The notes under the pieces: generated by a model
Databases searched by the model: none
Told to the model about the DNA's origin: nothing
Seen by the model: the letters and a program-made list of their open reading frames with translations, nothing else
Source: Bacillaceae bacterium
GTDB lineage: Bacteria; Bacillota; Bacilli; Bacillales; Alkalibacillaceae
DNA length: 64,000 bases
Assembly: GCA_017656265.1 (NCBI GenBank)
Contig: JACDOD010000008.1
Location: forward strand, 83,247 to 147,246
Direction: 5' to 3'
Shown here: one piece after another, positions 8,720 to 19,436 of the stretch
Position numbering within the stretch: position 1 is the first letter of the stretch
Layout: every line of letters begins with the position of its first letter
Program-made: the position numbers and the translations under genes

Positions 8720-9733
8720 TCCCTCTAATGAACGGTTATTAATTGTCTTTTCATACCTTTTTACTAACTCTTTATATTCATGTCTTAATTTTTCACGAAC
8801 TTGTGCTGGTGAAAGAACGGTTGCATTTAACCCAAAAGAGCGTACCCAGCGAAGAAATTCCTCTATACTTTTGACAGTCACTTTTAATGTCACTGAGCCA
8901 TCTTTATGTCGTTCAATTTCTGGGTCAACATTAAACGGTTGTTCTAAAACATAGCGAGCTACATCCGAATCAAAATGAACCACAAAAGTAGTTCTAATTC
9001 CTTCATCCATGATGGACCAACGTTCAGACAAAAAGCGATCAATGCTAAACTCTTTAGGAATAAAAAAGGATTCCTCTGTTAGTCTTACTACTTTGAAACG
9101 ATCCAGCCTAAAAACTCGTTCTTCTTTTCGAATATGACAATACGCAACTAGATATAGATGCCCTTCTCGCATAACAAAAACATAAGGATTGAGTTTCCGT
9201 GTATTATGATCGTCACGTGATATTGTATAGTAATCGGCTTCAACAACTATATTTGCTGCCATGGCATTAATCATAATGGGCAGGATTTTATTATCCTGAA
9301 GGCATTTTGAACGGTTTTGAAATACAATCCTTTCATCTAATATAAGATCTATGCTTGATGAATCTGTCTGTTTAACAAACCTTGATACTTTTTCTATACC
9401 TTTTTTATAGGCAAGGTGCAGAGGATGGTGATCTGATAATTTTCCAGTAGACAGAAAAGGAAATAATATTAGCGCCATAAATTCATCAAGCGTAAGATGA
9501 TTTCCGATTCTTGCTGGACTATGTATTAATTTATAGCCATATTTAGGATCAACATGAAAATAAAATCCTACTTCTTCGAGTTTTTTTATATCCCTGTAAA
9601 TGGTACGTTGTGAAGCATGACAAAGGTCAGCTAAAGTTCTTGAACTGGCATATTCATGATTTGTCAGATAATTAACTATAAAGAAAAGACGTTCAATATG
9701 GTTTAATTTCTCTGGATACGTCATCCTTTCCAC
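8711..9733 (-). CDS. HTH/WYL-domain transcriptional regulator
   Basis: The N-terminal winged helix-turn-helix (residues about 10-60, ASSRTLADLCHASQRTIYRD) is of the HTH_11 type. It is followed by a WYL-type ligand/nucleic-acid sensing domain (about 140-215, with YTISRDDHNTRKLNPYVF and HLYLVAYCHIRKEERVFRLD) and a C-terminal extension. WYL regulators often repress defence loci. It reads in the same direction as the cas operon and sits directly upstream of the pseudo-CRISPR RNA, so it likely controls this locus. The start could be GTG at 9733 or ATG at 9724, which is better spaced from AAAGGTG. The length of 340 residues is normal. Confidence 0.85.
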   Translation of the reverse strand: MERMTYPEKLNHIERLFFIVNYLTNHEYASSRTLADLCHASQRTIYRDIKKLEEVGFYFHVDPKYGYKLIHSPARIGNHLTLDEFMALILFPFLSTGKLSDHHPLHLAYKKGIEKVSRFVKQTDSSSIDLILDERIVFQNRSKCLQDNKILPIMINAMAANIVVEADYYTISRDDHNTRKLNPYVFVMREGHLYLVAYCHIRKEERVFRLDRFKVVRLTEESFFIPKEFSIDRFLSERWSIMDEGIRTTFVVHFDSDVARYVLEQPFNVDPEIERHKDGSVTLKVTVKSIEEFLRWVRSFGLNATVLSPAQVREKLRHEYKELVKRYEKTINNRSLEGWK

Positions 9734-9796
9734 ACCTTTCAGTGAATGTTGAAACTATTTCATTAACTCCCTGGTGAGATTCCAGTTGTTTAGATG

Positions 9797-11265
9797 ATTT
9801 ATACCCGCAACGTTCAGATAATATCTAACCCTTATTTAATGACCTCCAAAACAAATGTTATTTATATCCCACTACGTTCAGATAAAACTGATTTTTTGTA
9901 AAATGATTTACCTTATTATCTGAACTTTATATCCCACTACGTTCAGATAAAACTTGCCGTATTGTGCGTCTTGCAAGACTTCCTCGATCTTTATATCCCA
10001 CTACGTTCAGATAAAACCCTGAAGTTCTTCATCCGTCATCTTTTCAAAATATCCCTTTATATCCCACTACGTTCAGATAAAACGGTCGTATTCGGGTTCG
10101 CCTTCCTCATTTTTGCCCGCCTTTATATCCCACTACGTTCAGATAAAACTATAAAGGGGCAGAAAAGGCATTAGATGCGACCAACTTTATATCCCACTAC
10201 GTTCAGATAAAACTGAGGCATTCTTAGCAAGATGTGAGTTTGGTGGAAACTTTATATCCCACTACGTTCAGATAAAACAAGAAAATCATACTGCTTGGAT
10301 TGTCTCTATAGTAATCTTTATATCCCACTACGTTCAGATAAAACGCTTAATTCTTCGTACACAGCTACTCCGTAAATTTTAGCTTTATATCCCACTACGT
10401 TCAGATAAAACAGTCAAATATATCCTTAGGCAATTTGCTCCAATTCCCTTTATATCCCACTACGTTCAGATAAAACGAAATTCAAGTAACAAAGGAAACT
10501 AGAGGTCTACTTGCTTTATATCCCACTACGTTCAGATAAAACGTTGTGAATGGCCACACCTTCAAAAACTGATCCCCCCTTTATATCCCACTACGTTCAG
10601 ATAAAACAATTGATGTTGCGTTAAGAGAAGTTATTGAATTGACACTTTATATCCCACTACGTTCAGATAAAACATTCCTAAACCGCCAAAGCCGATTGTC
10701 ATGGCTGAAAACTTTATATCCCACTACGTTCAGATAAAACTTCATAATCCCCATGTGAACTAACATGACAGATAGTTCACCTTTATATCCCACTACGTTC
10801 AGATAAAACCATTTCCGTTGTCATACATATCGTTGTATTCTTCTTCTTTATATCCCACTACGTTCAGATAAAACAATTCCGCCATTTGCAGGATATTCAA
10901 GTTCTGTCACTTTATATCCCACTACGTTCAGATAAAACAACCATTGATGAAGTAAATGCAATTAGTTGGTAAGGCTTTATATCCCACTACGTTCAGATAA
11001 AACTTACTATTTTGAATCGCTTTTACGATCCCCTGATCGGCTTTATATCCCACTACGTTCAGATAAAACGCTCACGAACGCCTCAAACCCATCGTCCTCT
11101 TCTTTCTTTATATCCCACTACGTTCAGATAAAACGTAGCTGATCGTCAGCTTCGCCGTTGTCGTCCTCAACTTTATATCCCACTACGTTCAGATAAAACC
11201 TAACTGTTCATCCATAAAAGCATCCCAGCCATCAGCCTTTATATCCCACTACGTTCAGATAAAAC
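9797..11265 (-). CRISPR. Type I-B CRISPR array, 22 repeats plus one degenerate repeat
   Basis: Twenty-two near-identical 29-bp repeats (plus-strand core TATCCCACTACGTTCAGATA) start at 9860, 9925, 9989, 10055, 10121, 10185, 10250, 10316, 10383, 10448, 10514, 10579, 10645, 10712, 10781, 10846, 10910, 10975, 11041, 11106, 11171 and 11237. Spacers are about 35-40 bp and all differ. A decayed repeat at about 9797-9825 marks the old, trailer end. The conserved leader is at the right, so transcription runs on the minus strand and the repeat reads GTTTTATCTGAACG at its 5' end. No spacer was seen to match elsewhere in this window by eye. Confidence 0.97.
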
Positions 11266-11460
11266 CCTAAAAATTAGAATAGCTGAAACCCTCATGTCTC
11301 AAGGGGTTGAAACATTTCCATAATTGTACGAAAAGCTTTATTTTGCAGTAAATCATCAGTCGTGTTTTCCAGGTTTTAATCAGATTCCTCTCAATCCCTT
11401 GTGGCTCAAGGCCTTATGTGCTCTAACCCAAAATTCTGATTTACTGCAAATCGCCCTATT
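11266..11460 (-). promoter_or_regulatory. Leader of CRISPR array 1
   Basis: This region shares TTTTGCAGTAAATC-TCAGTCGTG and a CTC-rich hairpin next to the terminal repeat with the leader at 23-240. It holds a perfect 13-bp inverted repeat, TTTGCAGTAAATC (11342-11354) and GATTTACTGCAAA (11438-11450), 83 bp apart. The other leader has a weaker copy of the same arrangement. The sequence should contain the array promoter and the Cas1-Cas2 recognition region. Confidence 0.75.
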
Positions 11461-11505
11461 CGGATGACTATATTTTACAGCAAAATGCCATATTTTACAA
11501 TCCAA

Positions 11506-11922
11506 TCACTCCCCCTCTACCCTCGGCTTGTACGATGCCTTTTTCTGATCCAGCTTCAGGATTTCCACGAGCTGCTCGGCCATGTAGCTGGAACTGTATT
11601 TGAATCCGTTGTTGACCCACTCGATGATCATCCCGATAATCGCGTACACCCGGTAACTGGCATGAATTTATCGGTTAATTTTTGGATTAGGTGAGGATTC
11701 ATCCAGATCCTTAAGGGCGAGATCACGCAAAACCTTTCCAATCTTCATCTGAAAGCCAAACAGAGTACTGGATCTATAAAGCAGCGTGTAAAAACTGGCA
11801 TATTTGTACACATGGTCGAACACCTTAGCCACCTATGATGTCAGGTTTTTCATTTCCGGGGTGCGGGAATCTTTATAGGTGTCGCGGTAGGATGCCCAAA
11901 AAGGCATCAGATGTAACACCAT
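11506..11922 (-). pseudogene. Decayed TetR-family regulator, C-terminal part
   Basis: Minus-strand translation gives a recognisable TetR C-terminal domain (FWASYRDTYKDSRTPEMKNL, FDHVYKYASFYTLLYRSS, then IIEWVNNGFKYSSSYMAEQ followed by LVEILKL). It is interrupted by at least two stop codons in frame (after KNLTS and after PKINR). The DNA-binding N-terminus is missing. A related fragment occurs at about 38382-38484 inside the Tn7-like island. Confidence 0.65.
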
Positions 11923-11942
11923 CGCACCTGTTGGAGTAAAAA

Positions 11943-11987
11943 CCTGGAACAGTGATTACCGCAGATGCAGGCTGGACGGCGTTTTAA
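11943..11987 (+). pseudogene. 3' remnant of a short-chain dehydrogenase gene
   Basis: The plus-strand frame ending at the TAA of 11985-11987 reads PGTVITADAGWTAF, which is the C-terminus typical of SDR-family oxidoreductases. Nothing upstream continues the gene, so only the tail survives, followed by its terminator at 12015-12055. Confidence 0.5.
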
Positions 11988-12014
11988 CGTAAATGGAGTC
12001 CAATCTAAAGTGAC

Positions 12015-12055
12015 AATCCCGGCTATGGCAGCGAATCCATGACCGGGATTTTTTT
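12015..12055 (+). terminator. Intrinsic terminator after the SDR remnant
   Basis: AATCCCGG (12015-12022) pairs with CCGGGATT (12043-12050) and is followed by a run of T on the plus strand. It faces the convergent Nudix gene and probably belonged to the decayed dehydrogenase gene. Confidence 0.7.
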
Positions 12056-12086
12056 CTCCTTTACATCTTATCTGCACTCTTTTTTA

Positions 12087-12632
12087 CTATAATTTATGTA
12101 ATCTTTTGGCCAGGGTATAGGCAAACACCGTAAACATCTGGTTAATTTCCCCTTCTATGACCATTCTCTCAAACTCTGAAACTGGGACCACCAAAGCTTC
12201 TGCAAATTCAGTCGGGTCAAGTTTCTGTTCACCCACTTTATAGCAGTCCTTCACAAAAAAAGTGGTGATGGTGTTAGTCGACACGGCCGGATTTGTATAA
12301 AATCTACCGAGCTTTAATGGTGGAGCATCAGAAGTATAGCCAGTCTCCTCACGCAATTCCCTCATTACAGCGGATTCTAAGTCTTCATTTTCCTCTATTT
12401 TACCCGCAGGAATTTCAATAAAAAAATCGCCACCCCCATGCCTGTACTGCTTAACGAGCAGTATTTCATCGTTTTCGGTAATAGCAATAATGTTAACCCA
12501 TTCAGGATATTCGTTCACATAATAGTTCTCGATGATTTCGTCATTTGGCAGTAAAACCCGGTCACTTCTTAAATTGCCAAATGGTGTTTCATAAATATAT
12601 CGGCTATTGAGAATTTCCCACTTTTTCATCAT
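12087..12632 (-). CDS. Nudix hydrolase, ADP-ribose pyrophosphatase type
   Basis: The protein carries a complete Nudix box, GKIEENEDLESAVMRELREE followed by TG, matching GX5EX7REUXEEXGU. It is preceded by the conserved VKQYRHG and EIPAG strands typical of ADP-ribose/ADP-sugar pyrophosphatases. These cytosolic enzymes split NDP-sugars or oxidised nucleotides to NMP plus sugar phosphate. ATG 12632 (or 12629) is chosen over the upstream GTG because AGGTGG lies 5-8 bp before it. The length is 181 residues. A small membrane protein gene precedes it on the same strand. The substrate is not certain. Confidence 0.85.
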   Translation of the reverse strand: MMKKWEILNSRYIYETPFGNLRSDRVLLPNDEIIENYYVNEYPEWVNIIAITENDEILLVKQYRHGGGDFFIEIPAGKIEENEDLESAVMRELREETGYTSDAPPLKLGRFYTNPAVSTNTITTFFVKDCYKVGEQKLDPTEFAEALVVPVSEFERMVIEGEINQMFTVFAYTLAKRLHKL

Positions 12633-12664
12633 CTTCACCACCTAAATACAATATTATCGAATTT

Positions 12665-12925
12665 TTAAAATACTCCCCTCAAGATAAAAAACTCAATCAC
12701 AAGGACGATGAAACATAAAAAGAAAAAGATTCCCACTCGAAATTCAGCTTCCCAATCTCTCAGTAGTTCTCCTTTAAAAAGAGAGATGATATCCGGACGC
12801 AAATCCAGCTTTATGCACTCCCAGAAGTGATCGGCATCATCGAAAAACTGCCGGAAGAAATAACGAAACAGGTAAAAATCCAGGACGATAAAAGCCATAA
12901 ACAAAATATACGCAATCAGAACCAT
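12665..12925 (-). CDS. Small membrane protein, two transmembrane segments
   Basis: This 86-residue protein has hydrophobic segments at both ends (LIAYILFMAFIVLDFYLF and FFFLCFIVLVIEFFIL) around a charged middle with DDADHFWECIKLDLRPD. GGGGGAG precedes the ATG. It lies upstream of the Nudix gene on the same strand. I do not recognise the family, and no function is assigned. Confidence 0.7.
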   Translation of the reverse strand: MVLIAYILFMAFIVLDFYLFRYFFRQFFDDADHFWECIKLDLRPDIISLFKGELLRDWEAEFRVGIFFFLCFIVLVIEFFILRGVF

Positions 12926-13393
12926 CGTACTCCCCCTTCGCTTGTTTCCTCTAATGATAAGTACGTATTTGTTAATGAAGAGTTTCGTTTTGAAAGGAGG
13001 AGAGCACGTCCAAATGCGTACAACGTGCAGATGCCATATATATAGAATGGCGATCTTTATTTCATTGTCATTTATTCAAAGGGACTTGCGTTATACATAG
13101 TAATGGGAAAGGTTAATCTTCGGGTGTAGAAAATAGACTCCTGTGAGCAAGAAATTTGTTTTCAATTACAAAGCAACAGTTCTCATTTATGAAATATACG
13201 CTCTCATATAGGGGATACAAATTTTCATTTATAACACAAGGTTCCCATTTGTAGATACAGAATATCATTTGATCATTATTGATTTCCCTTTAATTCGCAT
13301 AAAATTATCACAAAGATCCTGATTAAATAAAAGATAATTTAAAAATTAATTTAAAGTAATAGAAATTAATCTTTCAATTTTTTCAGTATTTTA

Positions 13394-15691
<2,298 letters not shown>

Positions 15692-15760
15692 CAGACGTCA
15701 GGTTTTACAAAAAGCATAGGGAAATTCGCAGACGTCATTGCCTGATTCATCTGTTTCCGA

Positions 15761-15848
15761 AGCACCTTATGAGGATGCCTGATCTTATACTCATTCCTTT
15801 GACAGGAAAACGAGTTTAAGTCATGAGCACTGATAAGGTGCTTTTTTT
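15761..15848 (+). terminator. katG terminator (long loop)
   Basis: AGCACCTTAT (15761-15770) pairs with ATAAGGTGCT (15833-15842), followed by a run of T. The 62-base loop is unusually long, but the arms match perfectly and lie in the right place after katG. Confidence 0.6.
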
Positions 15849-15942
15849 ATTGCGATGATCTGCTTTCAATGGGAAAAGTGATAGATGCCCAAGAGATTGA
15901 GTCTTTTCACCTTCATGAAGAACACATGCGCTTCGGTTGTGT

Positions 15943-16285
15943 TATGGCCTTCCATCGCTTTGATGAAGGCCATTTCCCCTGCGTTTCTTCCCTGTTTTGG
16001 CCTTCATCGCTTTGATGAAGGCCATTTCCCCTGCGCTTCGGCCCTGTTTTGGTCTTCATAGCTTTGATGAAGACCATTTCCACTGCACTTCTCCCCTGTT
16101 TTGGCTTTCATCACCTTGATGAAGGCCATTCCCCCTGCACTTCTCCCCTGTTTTGGCTTTCATCACCTTGATGAAGGCCATTCCCCCTGCACTTCTCCCC
16201 TGTTTTGGCTTTCATCGCCTTGATGAAGGCCATTTCCTCTGCACTTCTCCCCTGTTTTGGTTTTCATCACCTTGATGAAAATCAT
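15943..16285. repeat. 52-bp tandem repeat, seven hairpin-forming copies
   Basis: Seven copies of a unit repeat with a period of exactly 52 bp for the last six (the TTTTGG marks end at 16000, 16052, 16104, 16156, 16208 and 16260; the first copy is 53 bp away). Each unit contains a hairpin such as GGCCTTCATC/GATGAAGGCC. In the copy at 16051 both arms changed together (GGTCTTCAT/ATGAAGACC), and the last has TTTTCATC/GATGAAAA. The array lies between the convergent genes katG and the GNAT gene. No open frame is supported. Confidence 0.9.
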
Positions 16286-16348
16286 ATATTAAGGCAAATC
16301 ATGTTTGGGAGGCCAATCAAGAATGTCGTTGGCTATCAACTTATTTCA

Positions 16349-16834
16349 CTAGATTTGAAGTTTGAAGACAAACTGTTCCCCGATCTTCCCCATTATTCTT
16401 TTCCCTGTATCAACAAACCCAACCTTTTCATACAGTTTTTGTGCCGGGATATTCTTATGGTTAACGGCTAAAACAATTTCATCACATTCAGAAAACTGCC
16501 TTTTTACATAGTCCCGCAAAAGGTTCATTCCTTTTTTACCGTACCCCTTTCCCTGTCTGGATTCATCGATGGATAACCTGGTCAGTAGTAAAGCTTTTGG
16601 ATTTTCTGTATACTTTTTTACCACATCTCCTGAACGCAGAACAAAAAAACCGACTGGAGCTTCATCATGGAGAATAACAACTGGATGCATCGTTTTGTCC
16701 GCTTTTACTTCAGATATGCAGTGCTGAGGCAACGATGTGAATTTTTCTTGTTCTTCGGGCAAACAAAAGTTAAATAATGCTTCATCGTATTTTTGTTTAT
16801 ATAAATCCAGTCTGACATCAGTTTCTTTACTCAT
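16349..16834 (-). CDS. GNAT-family N-acetyltransferase
   Basis: This 161-residue protein has the acetyl-CoA binding motif A (RLSIDESRQGKGYGKKGMNL) and the C-terminal motif B (NHKNIPAQKLYEKVGFVDTG) of GNAT enzymes. The substrate cannot be read from the sequence. ATG 16834 (MSKETDVRLDLY) follows GGGGTGAAG and is preferred to the upstream in-frame ATG at 16894, which lies within the preceding gene. It follows a small membrane protein gene on the same strand. Confidence 0.85.
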   Translation of the reverse strand: MSKETDVRLDLYKQKYDEALFNFCLPEEQEKFTSLPQHCISEVKADKTMHPVVILHDEAPVGFFVLRSGDVVKKYTENPKALLLTRLSIDESRQGKGYGKKGMNLLRDYVKRQFSECDEIVLAVNHKNIPAQKLYEKVGFVDTGKRIMGKIGEQFVFKLQI

Positions 16835-16868
16835 GTTCTTCACCCCGTTATCAAACGGCAATTCTATT

Positions 16869-17189
16869 TCATCCCCTGTTGCTCGTTCTGCCAAAAAGGA
16901 TAATAGCTATCGTTAGACAGAGCATACTCATGGCCCAGAACACGCCTGAAATCCCAATTCGCAGGGAAATCTCCTCTGATGCCATTATGTGATCAGGGTC
17001 AAAATGAATCGCCTTCATAAAAAAGTTAAAGGCGAATGTGAGCATCATAAGGTGCAACAAAATCATGGAATAGGCATAACCATTTTGTTTAGTTCTATAC
17101 CAGAGCAGTATGGCCATTATACCTACAAGAGATATCATGATAAAAAAGCCAACCGTCAGCAATGCTGGGACTTCCTGTTCCAATGGCAT
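16869..17189 (-). CDS. Small integral membrane protein, three transmembrane segments
   Basis: The 106-residue product is mostly hydrophobic, with segments ALLTVGFFIMISLVGIMAIL, SMILLHLMMLTFAFNFFM and GVFWAMSMLCLTIAIILF. GGGAGTG precedes the ATG. It is 34 bp upstream of the GNAT gene and probably cotranscribed. Family not recognised. Confidence 0.65.
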   Translation of the reverse strand: MPLEQEVPALLTVGFFIMISLVGIMAILLWYRTKQNGYAYSMILLHLMMLTFAFNFFMKAIHFDPDHIMASEEISLRIGISGVFWAMSMLCLTIAIILFGRTSNRG

Positions 17190-17257
17190 ATGATCACTCC
17201 CGGGGATATCTCGTCTGGATTACTGTTCATCCGTCTTATAAAACTAACTTTGCTGAT

Positions 17258-18262
17258 TTACCAGCTCAGGATCGTTTCTTCAGAAATTTTTAGCTCTTCT
17301 CTCTCCAGAGACTGCCAATCCTGAACTTGATTTTTATCCAGCAAAAGAATTTTTAAATTGCTAAGTTCCTGCAGTTCAGATACAGAAGTTACCTCTGTAT
17401 CCCGAATATCCAAATACTCGAGATTAGTCTGACTGATTAGTGGAGACAAATCTTTGACCCTTGTTCCTGCAACCTGAAGCCTTTCCAGCCCTTCATAATC
17501 CCTCAAAAATTCTAGAGAATCAACAGGATTTTCACTGAGGATTAGCACCTTTAGCTGTTTCATTTGTTCGAGTCCTTTTGTTGACTTTATCTGATTCCCT
17601 GCTACATTTAAAAGCTCTAGATGACTTAACCCCGAAAGCGGCTCCAGTGATGTAATCTGGTTATATTCAAGATTCAGGCTTTCAAGGGAGGTCAGATCTT
17701 TCAAAGGAGTAATATCCTTGATCTTATTCTGGCCCAGCAGCAACCTCTCTAGGTTATCAAGGGGTGGGAGCCCATCGATATGTTCCAGACCATTATCTTC
17801 TAAATACAGGTCTGTCAGCTGGTTTAAATGCTGAAGATCTTTTAGATCAGGCACTTCCGGGACACGGCTCCTGGAAATGCTTAACTCCTTCAAGTTATTG
17901 AGTTCTTCTAAAAATGAGGAATCCTCAAATAGAACTGAAATACGCAGGGACTCTAGATTTTTAAGTTCACTCAAAATGGATAGATTCAAGATTCCGCTTT
18001 CCGCTCCCTGATGGTCCAGATCTAGCTGCTTTACTTTAAGAAGATCTTCTGCCGTTAAATCTTCACGATTTTTGTCCAGCTCCTGAGCAATTAACGCTAA
18101 AACAATTGGGTCCTCTACCTGCTGTAATGGATCATTATACTCTGTATTAGCCTGTTTTTGTTGATCATCCTGCAGCTTTTTTGTTGAGGTTTCCGAAGTA
18201 TTCTCCTCACAGCCAAAACTGAAAAAAATGAGTAGTATAAATAAGAACAAGATTCGTTTCAT
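17258..18262 (-). CDS. Leucine-rich repeat lipoprotein
   Basis: The N-terminus is a lipoprotein signal: MKRILFLFILLIFFSFGC with the lipidated Cys at residue 18, then a Glu/Gln/Thr-rich linker. From about residue 80 to 325 there are around ten internalin-type 22-residue repeats (for example LERLLLGQNKIKDITPL and LESLNLEYNQITSLEPL). Such proteins sit on the outer face of the membrane and act in binding. No enzymatic domain is present. A stand-alone gene, with no neighbour that tells its role. Confidence 0.85.
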   Translation of the reverse strand: MKRILFLFILLIFFSFGCEENTSETSTKKLQDDQQKQANTEYNDPLQQVEDPIVLALIAQELDKNREDLTAEDLLKVKQLDLDHQGAESGILNLSILSELKNLESLRISVLFEDSSFLEELNNLKELSISRSRVPEVPDLKDLQHLNQLTDLYLEDNGLEHIDGLPPLDNLERLLLGQNKIKDITPLKDLTSLESLNLEYNQITSLEPLSGLSHLELLNVAGNQIKSTKGLEQMKQLKVLILSENPVDSLEFLRDYEGLERLQVAGTRVKDLSPLISQTNLEYLDIRDTEVTSVSELQELSNLKILLLDKNQVQDWQSLEREELKISEETILSW

Positions 18263-18410
18263 TCTGCTGACCCCTCCTATGAGTTATTGAATATCAGTAA
18301 AATATTCCAATAACAATCCCTTTTTTAAATAGACGACGGTTACCAGATAAAGTTACAGGGTTATAAAACATATAAAAGAAAGGGTTCCCTTGCTTGATTC
18401 CATTTAAAAA

Positions 18411-19043
18411 TTATAGTCGCAGTTTCTTTTTTAAAAGCTCAAAATGGGACATAAAAGAATATTCAATACCAGACGCAGGCATAGACAGCATAACCTGATC
18501 CAATAATGGATAATCATACAGCTTTCCTTCATACACCACTTGGAAACGCGGATGATCTTTAAAGTCATTAGGAGTGATCAGAGCAGAAGGACGATCCCAT
18601 AAATTCAGGCCGCTTTTTTCAAAGACATCCGCAACAAATTGGGAGCAAAAGTATTTGTTTCTTTGATAAACCGGATGGCGAACAGCTACACCAATGAGTC
18701 CCAATAAATTATATGAATATATATCTTTATTCATATTAAAGCTCTGGATAACATTTCTGATGCGAATATATTCCTTTGATGAGACATCAATCTTTAATAG
18801 TAAGCATCTCGTGTTATAAAAGTATCGGTAGGTACCAAAATAGACATCCTCTTTTATAAAACCAGCAATCAGAGGATTTCTCGGATATTTTCGCCCAAAG
18901 CTATAGACTTCATTGAGTTTGCTGTCAAAAACTATGGAAACATGATTGTAAGGCGCATTTGTAAACCTTTTAATGACTTTGGTAAACAATGTGCCTGTAT
19001 CAGTCAATAAAACATAAACCGGCCTGATCTTTTTAACCAGCAT
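18411..19043 (-). CDS. Permuted papain-like (YiiX/NlpC-P60 related) hydrolase
   Basis: The 210-residue protein has the catalytic arrangement of the permuted papain-like family: His in APYNHVSIVFD near residue 35 and Cys in RNKYFCSQFVADVFEKSG near residue 135, with YSYNLLGLIGVA between them. Members hydrolyse lipids, amides or peptides, and the substrate is unknown here. No signal peptide is visible, so it is likely cytosolic. The 18263-18410 gap upstream of the LRR gene shows no gene. Confidence 0.75.
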   Translation of the reverse strand: MLVKKIRPVYVLLTDTGTLFTKVIKRFTNAPYNHVSIVFDSKLNEVYSFGRKYPRNPLIAGFIKEDVYFGTYRYFYNTRCLLLKIDVSSKEYIRIRNVIQSFNMNKDIYSYNLLGLIGVAVRHPVYQRNKYFCSQFVADVFEKSGLNLWDRPSALITPNDFKDHPRFQVVYEGKLYDYPLLDQVMLSMPASGIEYSFMSHFELLKKKLRL

Positions 19044-19146
19044 AGCTTTTCTGTCCTTTCCTCAACACAAGCGGCAAATCCCCCACTTCTTTATCCCTGG
19101 AGGTCTTCATCACTTCGGTATTCTACGATATCCCCAGGCTGACGGT

Positions 19147-19362
19147 CTAACGCCTCAAATCGCCGCTAAGGTTGAAAATCGAATTGCCTTTCCATTTTTC
19201 AAGATTGAAAGGTTTGCCATCGTATTTCCAACCTTCTCTGAGAGTTTGGTTACGCTCATTTTTCCCTTTTGCGAGCATCAAATCAAAATGGATAACTTTT
19301 AAAGATTTTGAATCAACAACAATCTTCTTTCTATTGAAGAGTTGAGCAATTTCCGCCCTCAA
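19147..19362 (-). CDS. Hypothetical 71-residue ORF at the island boundary
   Basis: An open frame beginning MRAEIAQLFNRKKIVVDSKS and ending FNLSGDLRR. I do not recognise it, no good ribosome binding site is obvious, and it abuts a decayed transposon left end, so it may be a fragment of an interrupted gene. Codon use is plausible but length is short. Confidence 0.3.
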   Translation of the reverse strand: MRAEIAQLFNRKKIVVDSKSLKVIHFDLMLAKGKNERNQTLREGWKYDGKPFNLEKWKGNSIFNLSGDLRR

Positions 19363-19364
19363 AC

Positions 19365-19420
19365 ATGCACTTCACCGTACCTGAATAAAAAGCACGAGGA
19401 AAAAAGTTGTTGAATAACGC
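19365..19420. repeat. Degenerate Tn7-like left end of element 3
   Basis: TGCACTTCACCGTACCTGAA and GAGGAAAAAAGTTGTTGAA correspond to ACGCATTTCACCGCACC and GTGAAAAAAAGTTGTTTAAA inside the left end of element 1. The AAAAAAGTTGTTTAAA core is the probable TnsB-binding site shared by all ends in the window. The terminal TGT part is missing. Confidence 0.55.
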
Positions 19421-19436
19421 ATGAAAGATATTAAAA

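Noticed and set aside
9962..10174. Open frame of 70 codons inside the CRISPR array
   Set aside because: It is a translation of three repeats and spacers (LYIPLRSDKT appears repeatedly). It is not a gene.
9860..11265. Self-targeting spacers in the array
   Set aside because: No spacer was found by eye to match other parts of the window. A proper search against phages and the full genome is needed to say more.
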